Of a DNA stretch of 64,000 bases, positions 8,066 to 15,892 are shown piece after piece. The DNA is from an unidentified bacterial endosymbiont (GTDB lineage: Bacteria > Pseudomonadota > Gammaproteobacteria > Enterobacterales > Enterobacteriaceae). Under the pieces are notes generated by a model that had not been told where the DNA came from, did not search any database, and worked only from the letters and a program-made list of their open reading frames with translations. The stretch lies in the NCBI RefSeq assembly GCF_918797525.1, contig NZ_OU963893.1, positions 1,302,001-1,366,000 of the forward strand, given 5' to 3'. The translations under genes were made by a program, and so were the position numbers. Positions within the stretch are counted from its first letter, which is position 1. Every line of letters begins with the position of its first letter.

Positions 8066-10399
8066 TTATGTCGCTGCGGGTTCGTCGCACTTCGGCAGCC
8101 AGTCGCCGTAGCTTTCTTCTTTCAGCGACAGGTTGGTCTGTATCCCCTGCTTTGTGTGCCGCTTCTCATAATTCAGGCCGTACTCTTTCAGCATCATGGG
8201 CAGCCCCAGCCCGAACATTTTCAGGCTGAGCACGTTCCTGTATCCGTTGGCCTCCATATAGGCCAGATACGCGTGATAAAGATATTTACGGTAATTACGC
8301 GGGACGATGCTGGCATTACCCATAAACATCCCGTTGGCCTGCGGCAGCATTTCCAGATAGCCGCAAAAATCAAACGTCGGGTCAGCATCGCGCTTGATGC
8401 TGAGCGCTTCATCGGAGTTCTGCTGCGACTGGAGCAGTGCTCGCGCCGTCATCGGGTCGCTGAACCGCTGCATAAGCTGGCGCACAATAACTGCCAGCTC
8501 GCGCGCAATTTTATCCCTGAGCTGCGGGTCGCGTTCCTCCGGGGCAATCTGCTCGGGAAAGTGAATAATCACCCGGCGGCGTGACACACCGCCGCTGCGG
8601 TCGGTGAAGCGCATCGGGTTGTTATTCACGGCCAGAATCACCGCAGGAATATGTGTTGAGTACGGATTCTGGTATTTCGGGTCAACCGAGACCGCATCGC
8701 CGCCGGTGATGGCCTTCAGCCCTGCACCGTCACCGCTCCATTTTTCCTGGTCAGGCAGACGTATCAGCGAGAAGCCAATCAGGGAGGCACGCTTGCGCGG
8801 GTCTTCCAGCGTGTCGATATCGGCCGACGTGGCGTTATCCTCTCCGGCAAGCAGGGTCGCAATTTCGGCCAGAATACTTTTCCCGCTCCCGCCGGGACCG
8901 GTGACTTCGAGAAAGAGCTGCCAGTCGTAGCGGTTCGCCAGCACCATAAACAGCGCGGCCAGAATTACATCGCGTTTTTCTGGTCTGCTACCGGCAGCAC
9001 GGTCGAGCCAGCGCCAGAAATTCGGGGCATGGGTTTCCAGCGTTTCACCTTCCACCGGCGGGGTAAAATCCACGTCGCACAGCGTGCGCAGCCAGTGCGA
9101 TTTGCTGTGCGGGCTGAACAGGCCGCTTTGGGTATCGAGTACCCCGTTGCGAAAACCAATCAGACGGCGTGCCGGTGCGGCCTGCTGAGGAATAATCAGC
9201 TTCAGCGTCTCCACCACTGAGGTGATTCTCCCCGACGAGAACGGGGCGCGCAGGCGCTGGAAAAGCCCGGCTACGTCGCGTTCGAAGCTGGACGGCTGAA
9301 CGACTTTCCATATCCCTGCTTCATAACGGGACAGGAGCTGGCCGTTCGCATCCACCGCCAGCGCTTCGCCGTAATGCTCATGCACTCGCAGAGCCTTGTC
9401 GCTGGCGCTCATGGCGGTAAATTCCGCCTCGCTCATGGTGTCGAACGGACTTTGTACCGGTGGCCGGATGGCATCATAAATCGCTTTTCGCGTGGCCTCC
9501 CCGCCATTCTGCATAAACGCATCATTCCAGTCACCAAACACCGGCGGCAGGGCAACAACACCCTCACAGGTTTCTGCGGCCACTGCGGCTTTGTTCTGGC
9601 CGTCGCCGTTAAGGTCACGGTCAGCAGCGAGCACAATCTGACAGGCCGGGTGTTTCTGACGGGCAAGGCTCGCCAGAGAAAGGAGGTTCACGGACGACAG
9701 TGCCACCATGACGGTTTCGCCGGTCAGGTGATGCACGGTGAGCGCGGTTGCATAGCCCTCCGCAATCCACAGGCGTTTTCCGGCCTGTTTTTTCCCTTCG
9801 ATGATATGACATGCCCCTTTAACCAGACCGCCTTTCAGGGTGCGTTTGAGACCGTCAGAATTGATAAGCTGAAGGTTAACCAGCACGCCGGTATCGTCAT
9901 ACAGCGGGACAACCACATCACCGGCGCGGAACATCACGCCGCCGGTTTTATGTGTGGCCGTCAGCATGACACATTCATGACCGGGGAATCCCTTGCGGGT
10001 CAGATAAGCGTTGCCGCTGGCCGTGCGGGTTTTCTCCATCAGTCTGACGGCCAGCGCGGCCGCCGCTTTACGGTCTGCTTCGGTTTCAGCCTCTGCGGTC
10101 ACAATCATTTCGGGGGAAACCGGTGGCAGGTTGCCGGTCACGGCATCCACCTTTCCGGCTGCCTCGGAGGCCGACACGCCAAATACTTTCTCTATCAGCT
10201 TAAGACCGTCACCCGCACCGCACTGGTTACAGAACCATGTGCCGCGCCCCTCTTTATCGTCAAAGCGGAAGCGGTCAGAGCCGCCGCACACCGGGCAGGC
10301 CTGATGGCGGTTTTTAATGACCTTCACACCCAGCGCCGGGAGAATGCGCGGCCAGTGGCCGCACGCCTGTTTTAAGGTTTCCGTTACGTTCATTTTCAT
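8066..10399 (-). CDS. P4-type alpha protein: primase, helicase and origin binding
   Basis: 777 residues, full length for P4 alpha. A zinc-binding primase N-terminus (C35, C38, C57, C60) is followed by a TOPRIM-like primase core with the EGYATA motif at 214-219 and the acidic pair D260/D262. An SF3 helicase follows, with Walker A GPGGSGKS at 501-508 and a downstream AVNNNPMRF sensor. The C-terminal part should bind the GGTGAACAG iterons found at 12036-12141 and 7075-7340. The ATG at 10399 has GGGAG upstream; the ATG at 10393 is also possible. The gene is GC-rich, typical of the conserved satellite backbone. It closes the early operon that starts with the Icd-like gene. Confidence 0.95.
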   Translation of the reverse strand: MKMNVTETLKQACGHWPRILPALGVKVIKNRHQACPVCGGSDRFRFDDKEGRGTWFCNQCGAGDGLKLIEKVFGVSASEAAGKVDAVTGNLPPVSPEMIVTAEAETEADRKAAAALAVRLMEKTRTASGNAYLTRKGFPGHECVMLTATHKTGGVMFRAGDVVVPLYDDTGVLVNLQLINSDGLKRTLKGGLVKGACHIIEGKKQAGKRLWIAEGYATALTVHHLTGETVMVALSSVNLLSLASLARQKHPACQIVLAADRDLNGDGQNKAAVAAETCEGVVALPPVFGDWNDAFMQNGGEATRKAIYDAIRPPVQSPFDTMSEAEFTAMSASDKALRVHEHYGEALAVDANGQLLSRYEAGIWKVVQPSSFERDVAGLFQRLRAPFSSGRITSVVETLKLIIPQQAAPARRLIGFRNGVLDTQSGLFSPHSKSHWLRTLCDVDFTPPVEGETLETHAPNFWRWLDRAAGSRPEKRDVILAALFMVLANRYDWQLFLEVTGPGGSGKSILAEIATLLAGEDNATSADIDTLEDPRKRASLIGFSLIRLPDQEKWSGDGAGLKAITGGDAVSVDPKYQNPYSTHIPAVILAVNNNPMRFTDRSGGVSRRRVIIHFPEQIAPEERDPQLRDKIARELAVIVRQLMQRFSDPMTARALLQSQQNSDEALSIKRDADPTFDFCGYLEMLPQANGMFMGNASIVPRNYRKYLYHAYLAYMEANGYRNVLSLKMFGLGLPMMLKEYGLNYEKRHTKQGIQTNLSLKEESYGDWLPKCDEPAAT

Positions 10400-10413
10400 G
10401 GTTATTTTCTCCC

Positions 10414-10734
10414 TCAGTGCATAACAGGCGATTGCATGTGACGGGCGCAGAGTTCATCCATCACGGCCAGCCCGAGAAAGGACAGCGACGGCGCGGCCAT
10501 GAGCGGTCCGGCTTCCATTAAATCTTCCAGCAGCGCACAGGCAATCTGGCGGCCTTTTTCCTCACCGTGCTGGCGCAGATAGAAGCCCTCCAGCTCGTCG
10601 GCGATGGCGCTTTCCAGCGCATCAAGGGTGAGGTGTTCGTAGCGGTGCTGACGCTCGCATACTGTCAGCCATGCACAGGCCACGGCGCGGCGATAGAGCG
10701 CGGCGCGTAATACGGGTGAAAGAGGCTTTTTCAT
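10414..10734 (-). CDS. DUF5375-type P4 early protein
   Basis: 106 residues, the same length as P4 orf106. It is an all-helical, Leu/Ala-rich protein ([15 protein letters not shown] at the N-terminus, [12 protein letters not shown] later) without membrane segments. The start overlaps the stop of the upstream gene (ATGA at 10731-10734) and alpha follows 14 bases later, so it is translated as part of the alpha operon. The family is conserved in P4-like satellites; its function is not established. Confidence 0.8.
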   Translation of the reverse strand: MKKPLSPVLRAALYRRAVACAWLTVCERQHRYEHLTLDALESAIADELEGFYLRQHGEEKGRQIACALLEDLMEAGPLMAAPSLSFLGLAVMDELCARHMQSPVMH

Positions 10735-10958
10735 ACGTTATCCTCCCCGGTCAGCCAGCGCTTTTTGCAGCGCTCGACCACGCCGTCGAGCTGGGCGGTC
10801 ATGAGGTAAATCACGGAGGTGAGCTGCAACTGTTGCGCCGGGTCGCGACAAACGGAGGTTGAGTCCTGCACCTTCATCAGCTCGTCAACGAGCTGGCCGA
10901 GATTACGCATATGCTCAAGGCACTCGATATCATGAGGGGTGATAAGGGTCTGTTTCAT
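10731..10958 (-). CDS. small conserved P4-satellite protein
   Basis: 75 residues, predicted helical, with two short hydrophobic helices ([11 protein letters not shown] and [12 protein letters not shown]) and a basic C-terminus. It overlaps both neighbours by four bases (10731-10734 and 10955-10958), a tightly coupled operon. Genes of this size and sequence style occur here in P4-like satellites, but I know no assigned function. Confidence 0.75.
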   Translation of the reverse strand: MKQTLITPHDIECLEHMRNLGQLVDELMKVQDSTSVCRDPAQQLQLTSVIYLMTAQLDGVVERCKKRWLTGEDNV

Positions 10959-11149
10959 GGTCGCACCTCCATAACCGGCAGGCGGCCAGCGAACGACAGA
11001 ATGTAATCGCGAACGAGGGAAAGGCGTGCGGCGTGTTCATCACCGGCAACGGTGCGAAGCATACAAATGCGGGGTTTACGGTCTGCACGACGAACGGCGG
11101 CAAACACAAAGACGAATTGCGGGTGTGACGGGGTGAGGGTCGTAGCCAT
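10955..11149 (-). CDS. host cell division inhibitor Icd-like protein
   Basis: 64 residues from the ATG at 11149, which has a strong GGAGG site eight bases upstream. The body ([16 protein letters not shown], then [15 protein letters not shown]) is typical of the Icd-like/Ash family of P4 and P1-type elements, whose members interfere with host division. The same frame stays open up to 11506 and would give a 183-residue Ash-type form running through the immunity RNA region. The short form is preferred for its ribosome site. It is the first gene of the early operon leading to alpha. Confidence 0.75.
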   Translation of the reverse strand: MATTLTPSHPQFVFVFAAVRRADRKPRICMLRTVAGDEHAARLSLVRDYILSFAGRLPVMEVRP

Positions 11150-11160
11150 AAGGGCAACCT

Positions 11161-11400
11161 CCATTGAGTAGCGGTTATCGCCACCACCGGAGCTGCAAAT
11201 CTCATGGGTGGTGGCCCGGACAGGGTTTGCAGTACCGGCCTCAATGGATACCGGCCAGCCCGAAGGCTGCCCCGCCCGAACCACCATTATCTGACAGGAG
11301 CCACGGTGTAAACACCACAGCCCGAAAAATGGGTGTGTCTGAGCTACGACGAAAAAAAAGACGCATGGCGCGTCTGGTGTCGCCATTGAGTTACACGGGC
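11161..11400 (-). ncRNA. P4-type RNA immunity region (CI RNA with seqA/seqB/seqC)
   Basis: On the minus strand CTCAATGG occurs at 11393-11400 and at 11161-11168. The complementary CCATTGAG lies between them at 11240-11247, in a GC-rich stretch with a strong hairpin (GGCAGCCTTCGGGCTGGCC at 11254-11272). In P4, immunity works through a small RNA whose seqB pairs with flanking seqA and seqC in the leader of the early operon; order and spacing here match. The exact RNA ends cannot be read from the sequence. Confidence 0.6.
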
Positions 11401-11502
11401 TGCAAATCCCGGCTGCCGATTTTGCGACAGCGTGAAAACTATACCTAGAAACGGCGACAGGAAGCAAGCCAGAAAAAGGGGTTGTTTGCTGAACGGTCAT
11501 CA

Positions 11503-11769
11503 TCATGCGTCATAGCCCCGGTTACGTTCGGCAATGCGATCCGCCATCCATGCAGTGATTTCAGACTGCGCCCACGCCACGTTTTTACCGCCGAGGGAGA
11601 TTTGTTTCGGGAAAGCCTCCCGGCTGATGAGGTCGTAAATGGTCGACCGGGACAGACCGCACAGGTGCATCACTTCAGGCAGGCGGATAAAGCGTTCGTG
11701 AACGGCATCAGAAATCGGCATCAGCGGCGCGGCAGGGGCAGAAGACGGGGAAGAAAAAGCGGTGTGCAT
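11503..11769 (-). CDS. AlpA/Vis family transcriptional regulator and excisionase
   Basis: 88 residues. After a low-complexity N-terminus there is a MerR-like helix-turn-helix ([22 protein letters not shown]), then the family pattern [14 protein letters not shown] and a terminal helix. P4 Vis of similar size represses early transcription and acts with Int in excision; AlpA of CP4-57 promotes int expression. GAGGT precedes the start at 11769. It lies upstream of the immunity region and is divergent from sid across the ori iterons. Likely targets are the ATTGGTATAC repeats at the element ends (inference). Confidence 0.88.
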   Translation of the reverse strand: MHTAFSSPSSAPAAPLMPISDAVHERFIRLPEVMHLCGLSRSTIYDLISREAFPKQISLGGKNVAWAQSEITAWMADRIAERNRGYDA

Positions 11770-12035
11770 CGGGCTACCTCACAAAGTCCATACAGTGCCG
11801 GTCATGTCCGTCCGGCTTCGGGTAGCTCCTTATTATGTCTATATTTTTCCTCAGGTCATGTGAGATTTTCGGGGAAACAAACATTGACTTTTCGCTATGG
11901 CAAACAAAGGAAAACGCTGGCAAACATATGCAAATCACTGCATTACAATGCAGCAACTTCTATTGCTTTTAGTTATACGTTTTTCTTTTTTAATCGAAAT
12001 AAAGTCTAAGTGGTATAGACAGAGCAAAACATGAA

Positions 12036-12141
12036 GGTGAACAGTGGTGAACAGACGGTGAACAGTCAGACCGGCAACTGTTCACCCTTTAACTTACTGT
12101 ATTATTTATATTTTTATTTATGGTGAACAGTGGTGAACAGT
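12036..12141. other. replication origin iterons of the satellite
   Basis: Six copies of GGTGAACAG(T/A) occur here: five direct (12036, 12046, 12058, 12122, 12132) and one inverted (ending 12086). An AT-rich segment lies between the two groups. The motif equals the alpha-binding iteron of P4 ori1. The region sits between the divergent vis and sid units. Confidence 0.8.
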
Positions 12142-12216
12142 TATAAGTAAAAAAACAAACTATGAGTAAGGTTTTGCTGAGACCTTTCTCTGGCAAGCCG
12201 GGTTTTGGGTGCTGTT

Positions 12217-12234
12217 TGTGCCAGAACTGCCACA
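12217..12234 (+). promoter_or_regulatory. Ogr/Delta activator binding site of the sid promoter
   Basis: TGT-N12-ACA inside a perfect palindrome (TTGTGCCAGAACTGCCACAA, 12216-12235). P2/P4 late promoters carry a TGT-N12-ACA site centred about 55 bases before the transcription start, which would place the start near 12280, just before sid at 12307. Its activator, Delta, is encoded two genes downstream. Confidence 0.75.
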
Positions 12235-12306
12235 ACTGCAATGAATCGAGATGTTGTGTGATGAAGGGCAGAATCATTTCAGGTTGAACACACGGAGAGC
12301 CTGAAC

Positions 12307-13050
12307 ATGAAACCCGAAACAGTCATTACCACCCTGCAGAATGCAGCCGCTCAACAGTCAGCAGAGAGCAGCCAGCGCATCACAGACAAGCTGAGTGCAT
12401 TCACTGCGGCCAGAGACACGCACGCGGCCAGCATGCAGGAACTGAAAGAGATTGATACGTCCATTGAACGCTGTAAGCAGGAGCGGCAGACCGCCCTCAG
12501 TGAGAGTGCAGAGGCGGAGCAGGACTGGCGCAGTCGCTTCCGCAACCTGCGCGGCAGTCTCACCCCTGAAATGAAAGCTGAGCACAGCAGGCGTATCGCC
12601 AGTCGCGAGCTGGCCGACGAGTTCACCGGCCTGATTGCGGAGCTGGAAACCGACCGGACACGCGCCATGCTGAGTGCCTGCTCCACCGCCAGTAAATACC
12701 TGTCAGCGCATGATGATGCCTTTACCGCTTATGCCGGTGCGGAATGGGCTCAGGCGGTCAACACGCTCTCCGTCGCGCTCATCCGCGCTTTCCTGCTGCG
12801 TGTTCGTGCCCTCGAAATGCAGGGTGACAGCGCACCGCAGTCCGTGGCCATCGGCGAGCTGCGCGATGCGCTGAGCTGTCAGGGCAGCCTGTATCACTTC
12901 GATATGAAGCAGGAGCCGGTATTGTCCGTGACGGGCATGCACCGGCCGCAGATTAACGGTGTGGATATGGAGCTGTTACGCAGCCCGGCGAAGAGAATGA
13001 TGCTCGCCAGAAAACTGGCTGATAATGGCGAGACAAAAGCGGAGGTATAA
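12307..13050 (+). CDS. sid: Sid-like capsid size determination protein
   Basis: 247 residues; P4 Sid is about 244. Mostly helical and coiled, with the DWR..FR...G.L motif near residue 77 and a conserved C-terminal VLSVTG pattern. In P4 this external scaffold forces the helper's capsid protein into small shells that fit the satellite genome but not the helper's. The start follows GGAGAG. It is the first gene of the late operon sid-delta-psu, driven by the Delta-dependent promoter upstream. Confidence 0.85.
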   Translation: MKPETVITTLQNAAAQQSAESSQRITDKLSAFTAARDTHAASMQELKEIDTSIERCKQERQTALSESAEAEQDWRSRFRNLRGSLTPEMKAEHSRRIASRELADEFTGLIAELETDRTRAMLSACSTASKYLSAHDDAFTAYAGAEWAQAVNTLSVALIRAFLLRVRALEMQGDSAPQSVAIGELRDALSCQGSLYHFDMKQEPVLSVTGMHRPQINGVDMELLRSPAKRMMLARKLADNGETKAEV

Positions 13051-13052
13051 GC

Positions 13053-13271
13053 ATGTTTCACTGCCCGTTCTGCAAAACCAGTGCGCACGCCCGCACCAGT
13101 CGCTATCTGTCTGAGAACGTCAAACAGCGCTATCACCAGTGCGTGAACGTCGAGTGCTCGGCAACCTTCCGTACGCTTGAATCCGTTGACGGGATTATCC
13201 GTTCACCGGTTACTGAGCCGGTTATCCCTGTACCCGCACCGGCGGCCACCGTTAACCGTGCCGGTGCGTGA
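13053..13271 (+). CDS. Ogr/Delta-type late transcription activator
   Basis: 72 residues, the length of P2 Ogr. The zinc-binding cysteines are C4, C7, C30 and C35, and the HARTSRY motif is conserved. This family binds TGT-N12-ACA sites and contacts RNA polymerase to turn on late promoters of satellite and helper. P4 Delta is a tandem duplication; this one has a single domain. The start is two bases after the sid stop. A Pro/Val/Ala tail replaces the second domain. Confidence 0.92.
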   Translation: MFHCPFCKTSAHARTSRYLSENVKQRYHQCVNVECSATFRTLESVDGIIRSPVTEPVIPVPAPAATVNRAGA

Positions 13272-13299
13272 GCACGGCCAGACATCAGGAGAGATATAC

Positions 13300-13863
13300 G
13301 TGACCACACTGACGCTACAGAAAGCCTTTGAGGCCTGTCAGGCAAATAAATCCGCATGGCTGCAATGCCGGGATGAACTGAAGCAGGCCGAACAGGCATA
13401 CCGCGAACAGCTTGCCGGTAACGGCCACAGCGGCCGGAGCCTGCAAACCCTGCGCGAAATTATCGACGTGAAAAAGTGGGAAATAAATCAGGCTGCCGGG
13501 CGTTATATTCGCTCGCATGAGGAGGTGCAGCGAATCAGCATCCGTAACCGTCTGAATGATTTTATGCAGGCACATGGCGCGGAGCTGGCCGCCGCCCTTG
13601 CCCCGGAGCTGATGAATTATTCCGGGCAGCATTCCGCCATTCAGCGCTGCGCCATGCAGCACTCACTCGACTATCTGCGTGAGGCGCTGCAGGTCTGGCT
13701 GGCCGCCGGTGAAAAAATTAATTATTCGGCGCAGGATAATGACATTTTAACGGCCATCGGATTCAGGCCTGACGCGGCTTCGCGCGATGATAATCGTGAA
13801 AAATTCACACCCGCACAGAACCTGAATTACACCCGCCGACGCGCAGAGCTGGCCGCGCAGTAG
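13300..13863 (+). CDS. psu: polarity suppression protein Psu
   Basis: 187 residues from the GTG at 13300, with AGGAG eight bases upstream. Family landmarks are the helical N-terminus (LQKAFEACQ), INQAAGRYIRSHE, GEKINYSAQD and REKFTPAQN. P4 Psu (190 residues) inhibits Rho-dependent termination and decorates the small capsid. The in-frame extension to 13177 overlaps delta and lacks family similarity, so the GTG is preferred. It is the last gene of the late operon. Confidence 0.92.
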   Translation: MTTLTLQKAFEACQANKSAWLQCRDELKQAEQAYREQLAGNGHSGRSLQTLREIIDVKKWEINQAAGRYIRSHEEVQRISIRNRLNDFMQAHGAELAAALAPELMNYSGQHSAIQRCAMQHSLDYLREALQVWLAAGEKINYSAQDNDILTAIGFRPDAASRDDNREKFTPAQNLNYTRRRAELAAQ

Positions 13864-13909
13864 TCCTTACAAAAATTCCCGAAAATCCCGCCTTTTTCCA
13901 ATAAAAAAG

Positions 13910-13936
13910 CCATGCATGCATAAGGTGCATGGTTTT
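13910..13936 (+). terminator. terminator after psu
   Basis: CCATGCA and TGCATGG form a stem with a nine-base loop and a TTTT tail, about 50 bases after the psu stop. Confidence 0.6.
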
Positions 13937-14036
13937 GCATGCGTTTTACCGATACTGGAACCCCCGCCAGCGCCAGCACTGGCGCGCCCTGAGGCCATTC
14001 ATGCACCTGCATTAAAAGCGCCCCCTTAAGCGGGCA

Positions 14037-14055
14037 GGCGGGGCGGGGAGAGCAT
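14037..14055. other. cos-like packaging site
   Basis: GGCGGGGCGGGGAGAGCAT matches the 19-base P2/P4 cohesive end (GGCGAGGCGGGGAAAGCAC) at 16 of 19 positions. It lies between psu and the hotspot next to int, where P4 keeps cos. This suggests the satellite can still be packaged by a P2-type terminase. Confidence 0.72.
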
Positions 14056-14237
14056 TGCGCGCTATTCGAAATAACAAGAATTCATGTGAATTTAATTTCT
14101 TTTGGTAATAGTTTTAATTCTAATTAATTTAATATTTGAGAGATTCCACACTTTCTTTAATTTGCTAACATTAATATATTGATTTTTGTCTGGAATGTTA
14201 TGATTATTGGGGTGAATCTTATATACGGAGTTTTTTT

Positions 14238-15095
14238 ATGGCAAAGGTCCAGCTGCATTTCGATGGTGACATAGCAACAAATCATCAAGTTTCTCTACGT
14301 ACTTTGGCTAAATCGTTTACCCATCTACAAAACTCTTTGGATCGCGCTTATCTCGAAATGCACGAAGGGCAATTACGCAAATATGCTCGAATGCAGCAAT
14401 CTTATTACGATGATGTTGAATTACTTGTTCAAGAGCCTAAGGAAGGCGGGTATGTAATTGATTTTCTGACTCAGAATAAAGTAACGCAAAAAGTAATTGA
14501 TCGTGTAATGACTGCTATAGATGGAGCCGTTGATGATGCTAAAAACAATGCTAAAAATAATGCAGAAGCGGTAGAGAAGTCCGTTGAAACAAGAAAGGCG
14601 CAACTAGCTAGCGGAGTACTTAAGGAAATTAATTATCAGCAATTACTAGCTGCTCCTGACAAACAACAAGTAAGAAAGTATGGTGACCGGGCAATAGTTC
14701 GCGAAGTCGACCAAATATTATCATTAATTAGAGCATCTCATGCTGGTGATAGCACTCTTGAGCTTTATTTTGAAGGGACTAAAACCGCGAAGTATGAGTT
14801 TGATAAGGCAAAGGCTACTGCTTTTCACAAGGTTGTAGCACAGAAAAATCTCGGAGACCCAGTAGCATTTAAAGTGATTATTTCCAAAATGGATAGGTAT
14901 AATAATAGCGCTAAAATAATTAACGTTGAAAATAAATCAATAGCTAATTTATATTTCACAAACCCTGCTGATTTCCAAGGGGCAGTTCCTTTTTTTGAAT
15001 ATCAGACAGAAATGGAGTTTATAGGGTGTCCTTATATTGAATATGGCGCATTTGATCCAATGTCTGGTGATATTTACTTTATTAGGTTGTTATGA
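14238..15095 (+). CDS. hotspot cargo gene 1: soluble protein of unknown function
   Basis: 285 residues, no membrane segment. The N-terminus (about 1-80: VQLHFDGDIATNHQVSLRTL, then YVIDFL) looks like a compact alpha/beta domain. An acidic helical insert (DDAKNNAKNNAEAVEKSVE) and a C-terminal beta-rich region with Tyr/Phe-rich strands follow. No nuclease, protease or nucleotide-binding motif is evident. It is AT-rich against the GC-rich satellite backbone. The stop overlaps the start of gene 2 (15092-15095), so the two act together. The position between cos and int is the P4 hotspot that in relatives carries anti-phage systems; defence is inferred. Confidence 0.75.
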   Translation: MAKVQLHFDGDIATNHQVSLRTLAKSFTHLQNSLDRAYLEMHEGQLRKYARMQQSYYDDVELLVQEPKEGGYVIDFLTQNKVTQKVIDRVMTAIDGAVDDAKNNAKNNAEAVEKSVETRKAQLASGVLKEINYQQLLAAPDKQQVRKYGDRAIVREVDQILSLIRASHAGDSTLELYFEGTKTAKYEFDKAKATAFHKVVAQKNLGDPVAFKVIISKMDRYNNSAKIINVENKSIANLYFTNPADFQGAVPFFEYQTEMEFIGCPYIEYGAFDPMSGDIYFIRLL

Positions 15096-15757
15096 TGGAA
15101 GAGTTAGCGAAAACAGTTCAGCAGAAATATATTGATGAAATTGTGTCTAAGTACCCCTTGCATAGATTCGTCATACTGTTTGTGTTTATTATATCTACAT
15201 ATGCATACAATGTTACCGAACATTCTTTGTTAACTGAGTTGAGAAGCGTCAAAGTAGGCGATTTATTTGATTTTAAAGATGGGCTTATAAGTAAAGTTAC
15301 GCTTTTACAGCTAATTTTTTGTGTTGCCCTGACAGCAATAAATACTGTAGTTTTTGAAAAGACTAGTGGAATTATTTTTAATAAACTAATAAAAAGATAT
15401 GATATAGCGAAGCTTACTCAAGACTTGAAGGCTAGATATGAAAAGATAAAAACAAACAATGAGTTAGTTAACTACTATCTTTCTAAGGATATTACATCTG
15501 ATCTTGATAAAAAGAAAATAAGGTTAAGATGTTTAACCATTAATATAGAATATTTAACTGCAATTGTTTTATCTATTGTTATAGGCGTAATGAAAAATGG
15601 GGTACTGGAATTACTAGGTTTTATTGTGGTTCTATCTCTTTTAGCATTCTTACATTTTAGATTATTCATTTTTTATATTCAGTCTTTTATTCCATTGCAT
15701 GTCGCAGAAAAAGTTTTGCAGGGAGCAGATGTTGATATCGAAAATCCATTATCATAA
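15092..15757 (+). CDS. hotspot cargo gene 2: polytopic membrane protein
   Basis: 221 residues with four hydrophobic segments (about 24-39, 69-87, 153-167 and 170-197). A charged, helical cytoplasmic-looking stretch lies between the second and third (about 95-145, rich in Lys/Asp/Glu). No known family is recognised. The start is coupled to gene 1 through an ATGATG overlap. The pairing of a soluble partner with a membrane protein recalls sensor/effector pairs that kill infected cells by membrane disruption, but no sequence motif proves this. Confidence 0.75.
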   Translation: MMEELAKTVQQKYIDEIVSKYPLHRFVILFVFIISTYAYNVTEHSLLTELRSVKVGDLFDFKDGLISKVTLLQLIFCVALTAINTVVFEKTSGIIFNKLIKRYDIAKLTQDLKARYEKIKTNNELVNYYLSKDITSDLDKKKIRLRCLTINIEYLTAIVLSIVIGVMKNGVLELLGFIVVLSLLAFLHFRLFIFYIQSFIPLHVAEKVLQGADVDIENPLS

Positions 15758-15817
15758 GTTTTGATTATTCTTTTGTAATGCGTCGGTTCTATTTCTGGTT
15801 GCTATAATGAATCAGGG

Positions 15818-15850
15818 AAGTTGATAGGGAATAGAAGAACTATCAACTTT
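15818..15850. terminator. bidirectional terminator
   Basis: AAGTTGATAG and CTATCAACTT pair across an 11-base loop, with T-rich flanks on both strands, between the convergent cargo pair and int. Confidence 0.65.
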
Positions 15851-15892
15851 CTTATTCATTAATATTAATGAAAATCAATTTGGAAGTATGAT

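Noticed and set aside
9374..10375. 333-codon ORF antisense to the alpha gene
   Set aside because: GC-rich mirror frame of a strongly supported primase gene, with no family features or ribosome site.
10955..11506. 183-codon long form of the Icd-like gene
   Set aside because: The frame is open and Ash-like, but it runs through the immunity RNA and lacks a ribosome site comparable to the one at 11149; kept only as a note.
11482..12009. 175-codon ORF on the plus strand over the vis/alpA gene
   Set aside because: Mirror of the AlpA-family gene; no start signal or domain.
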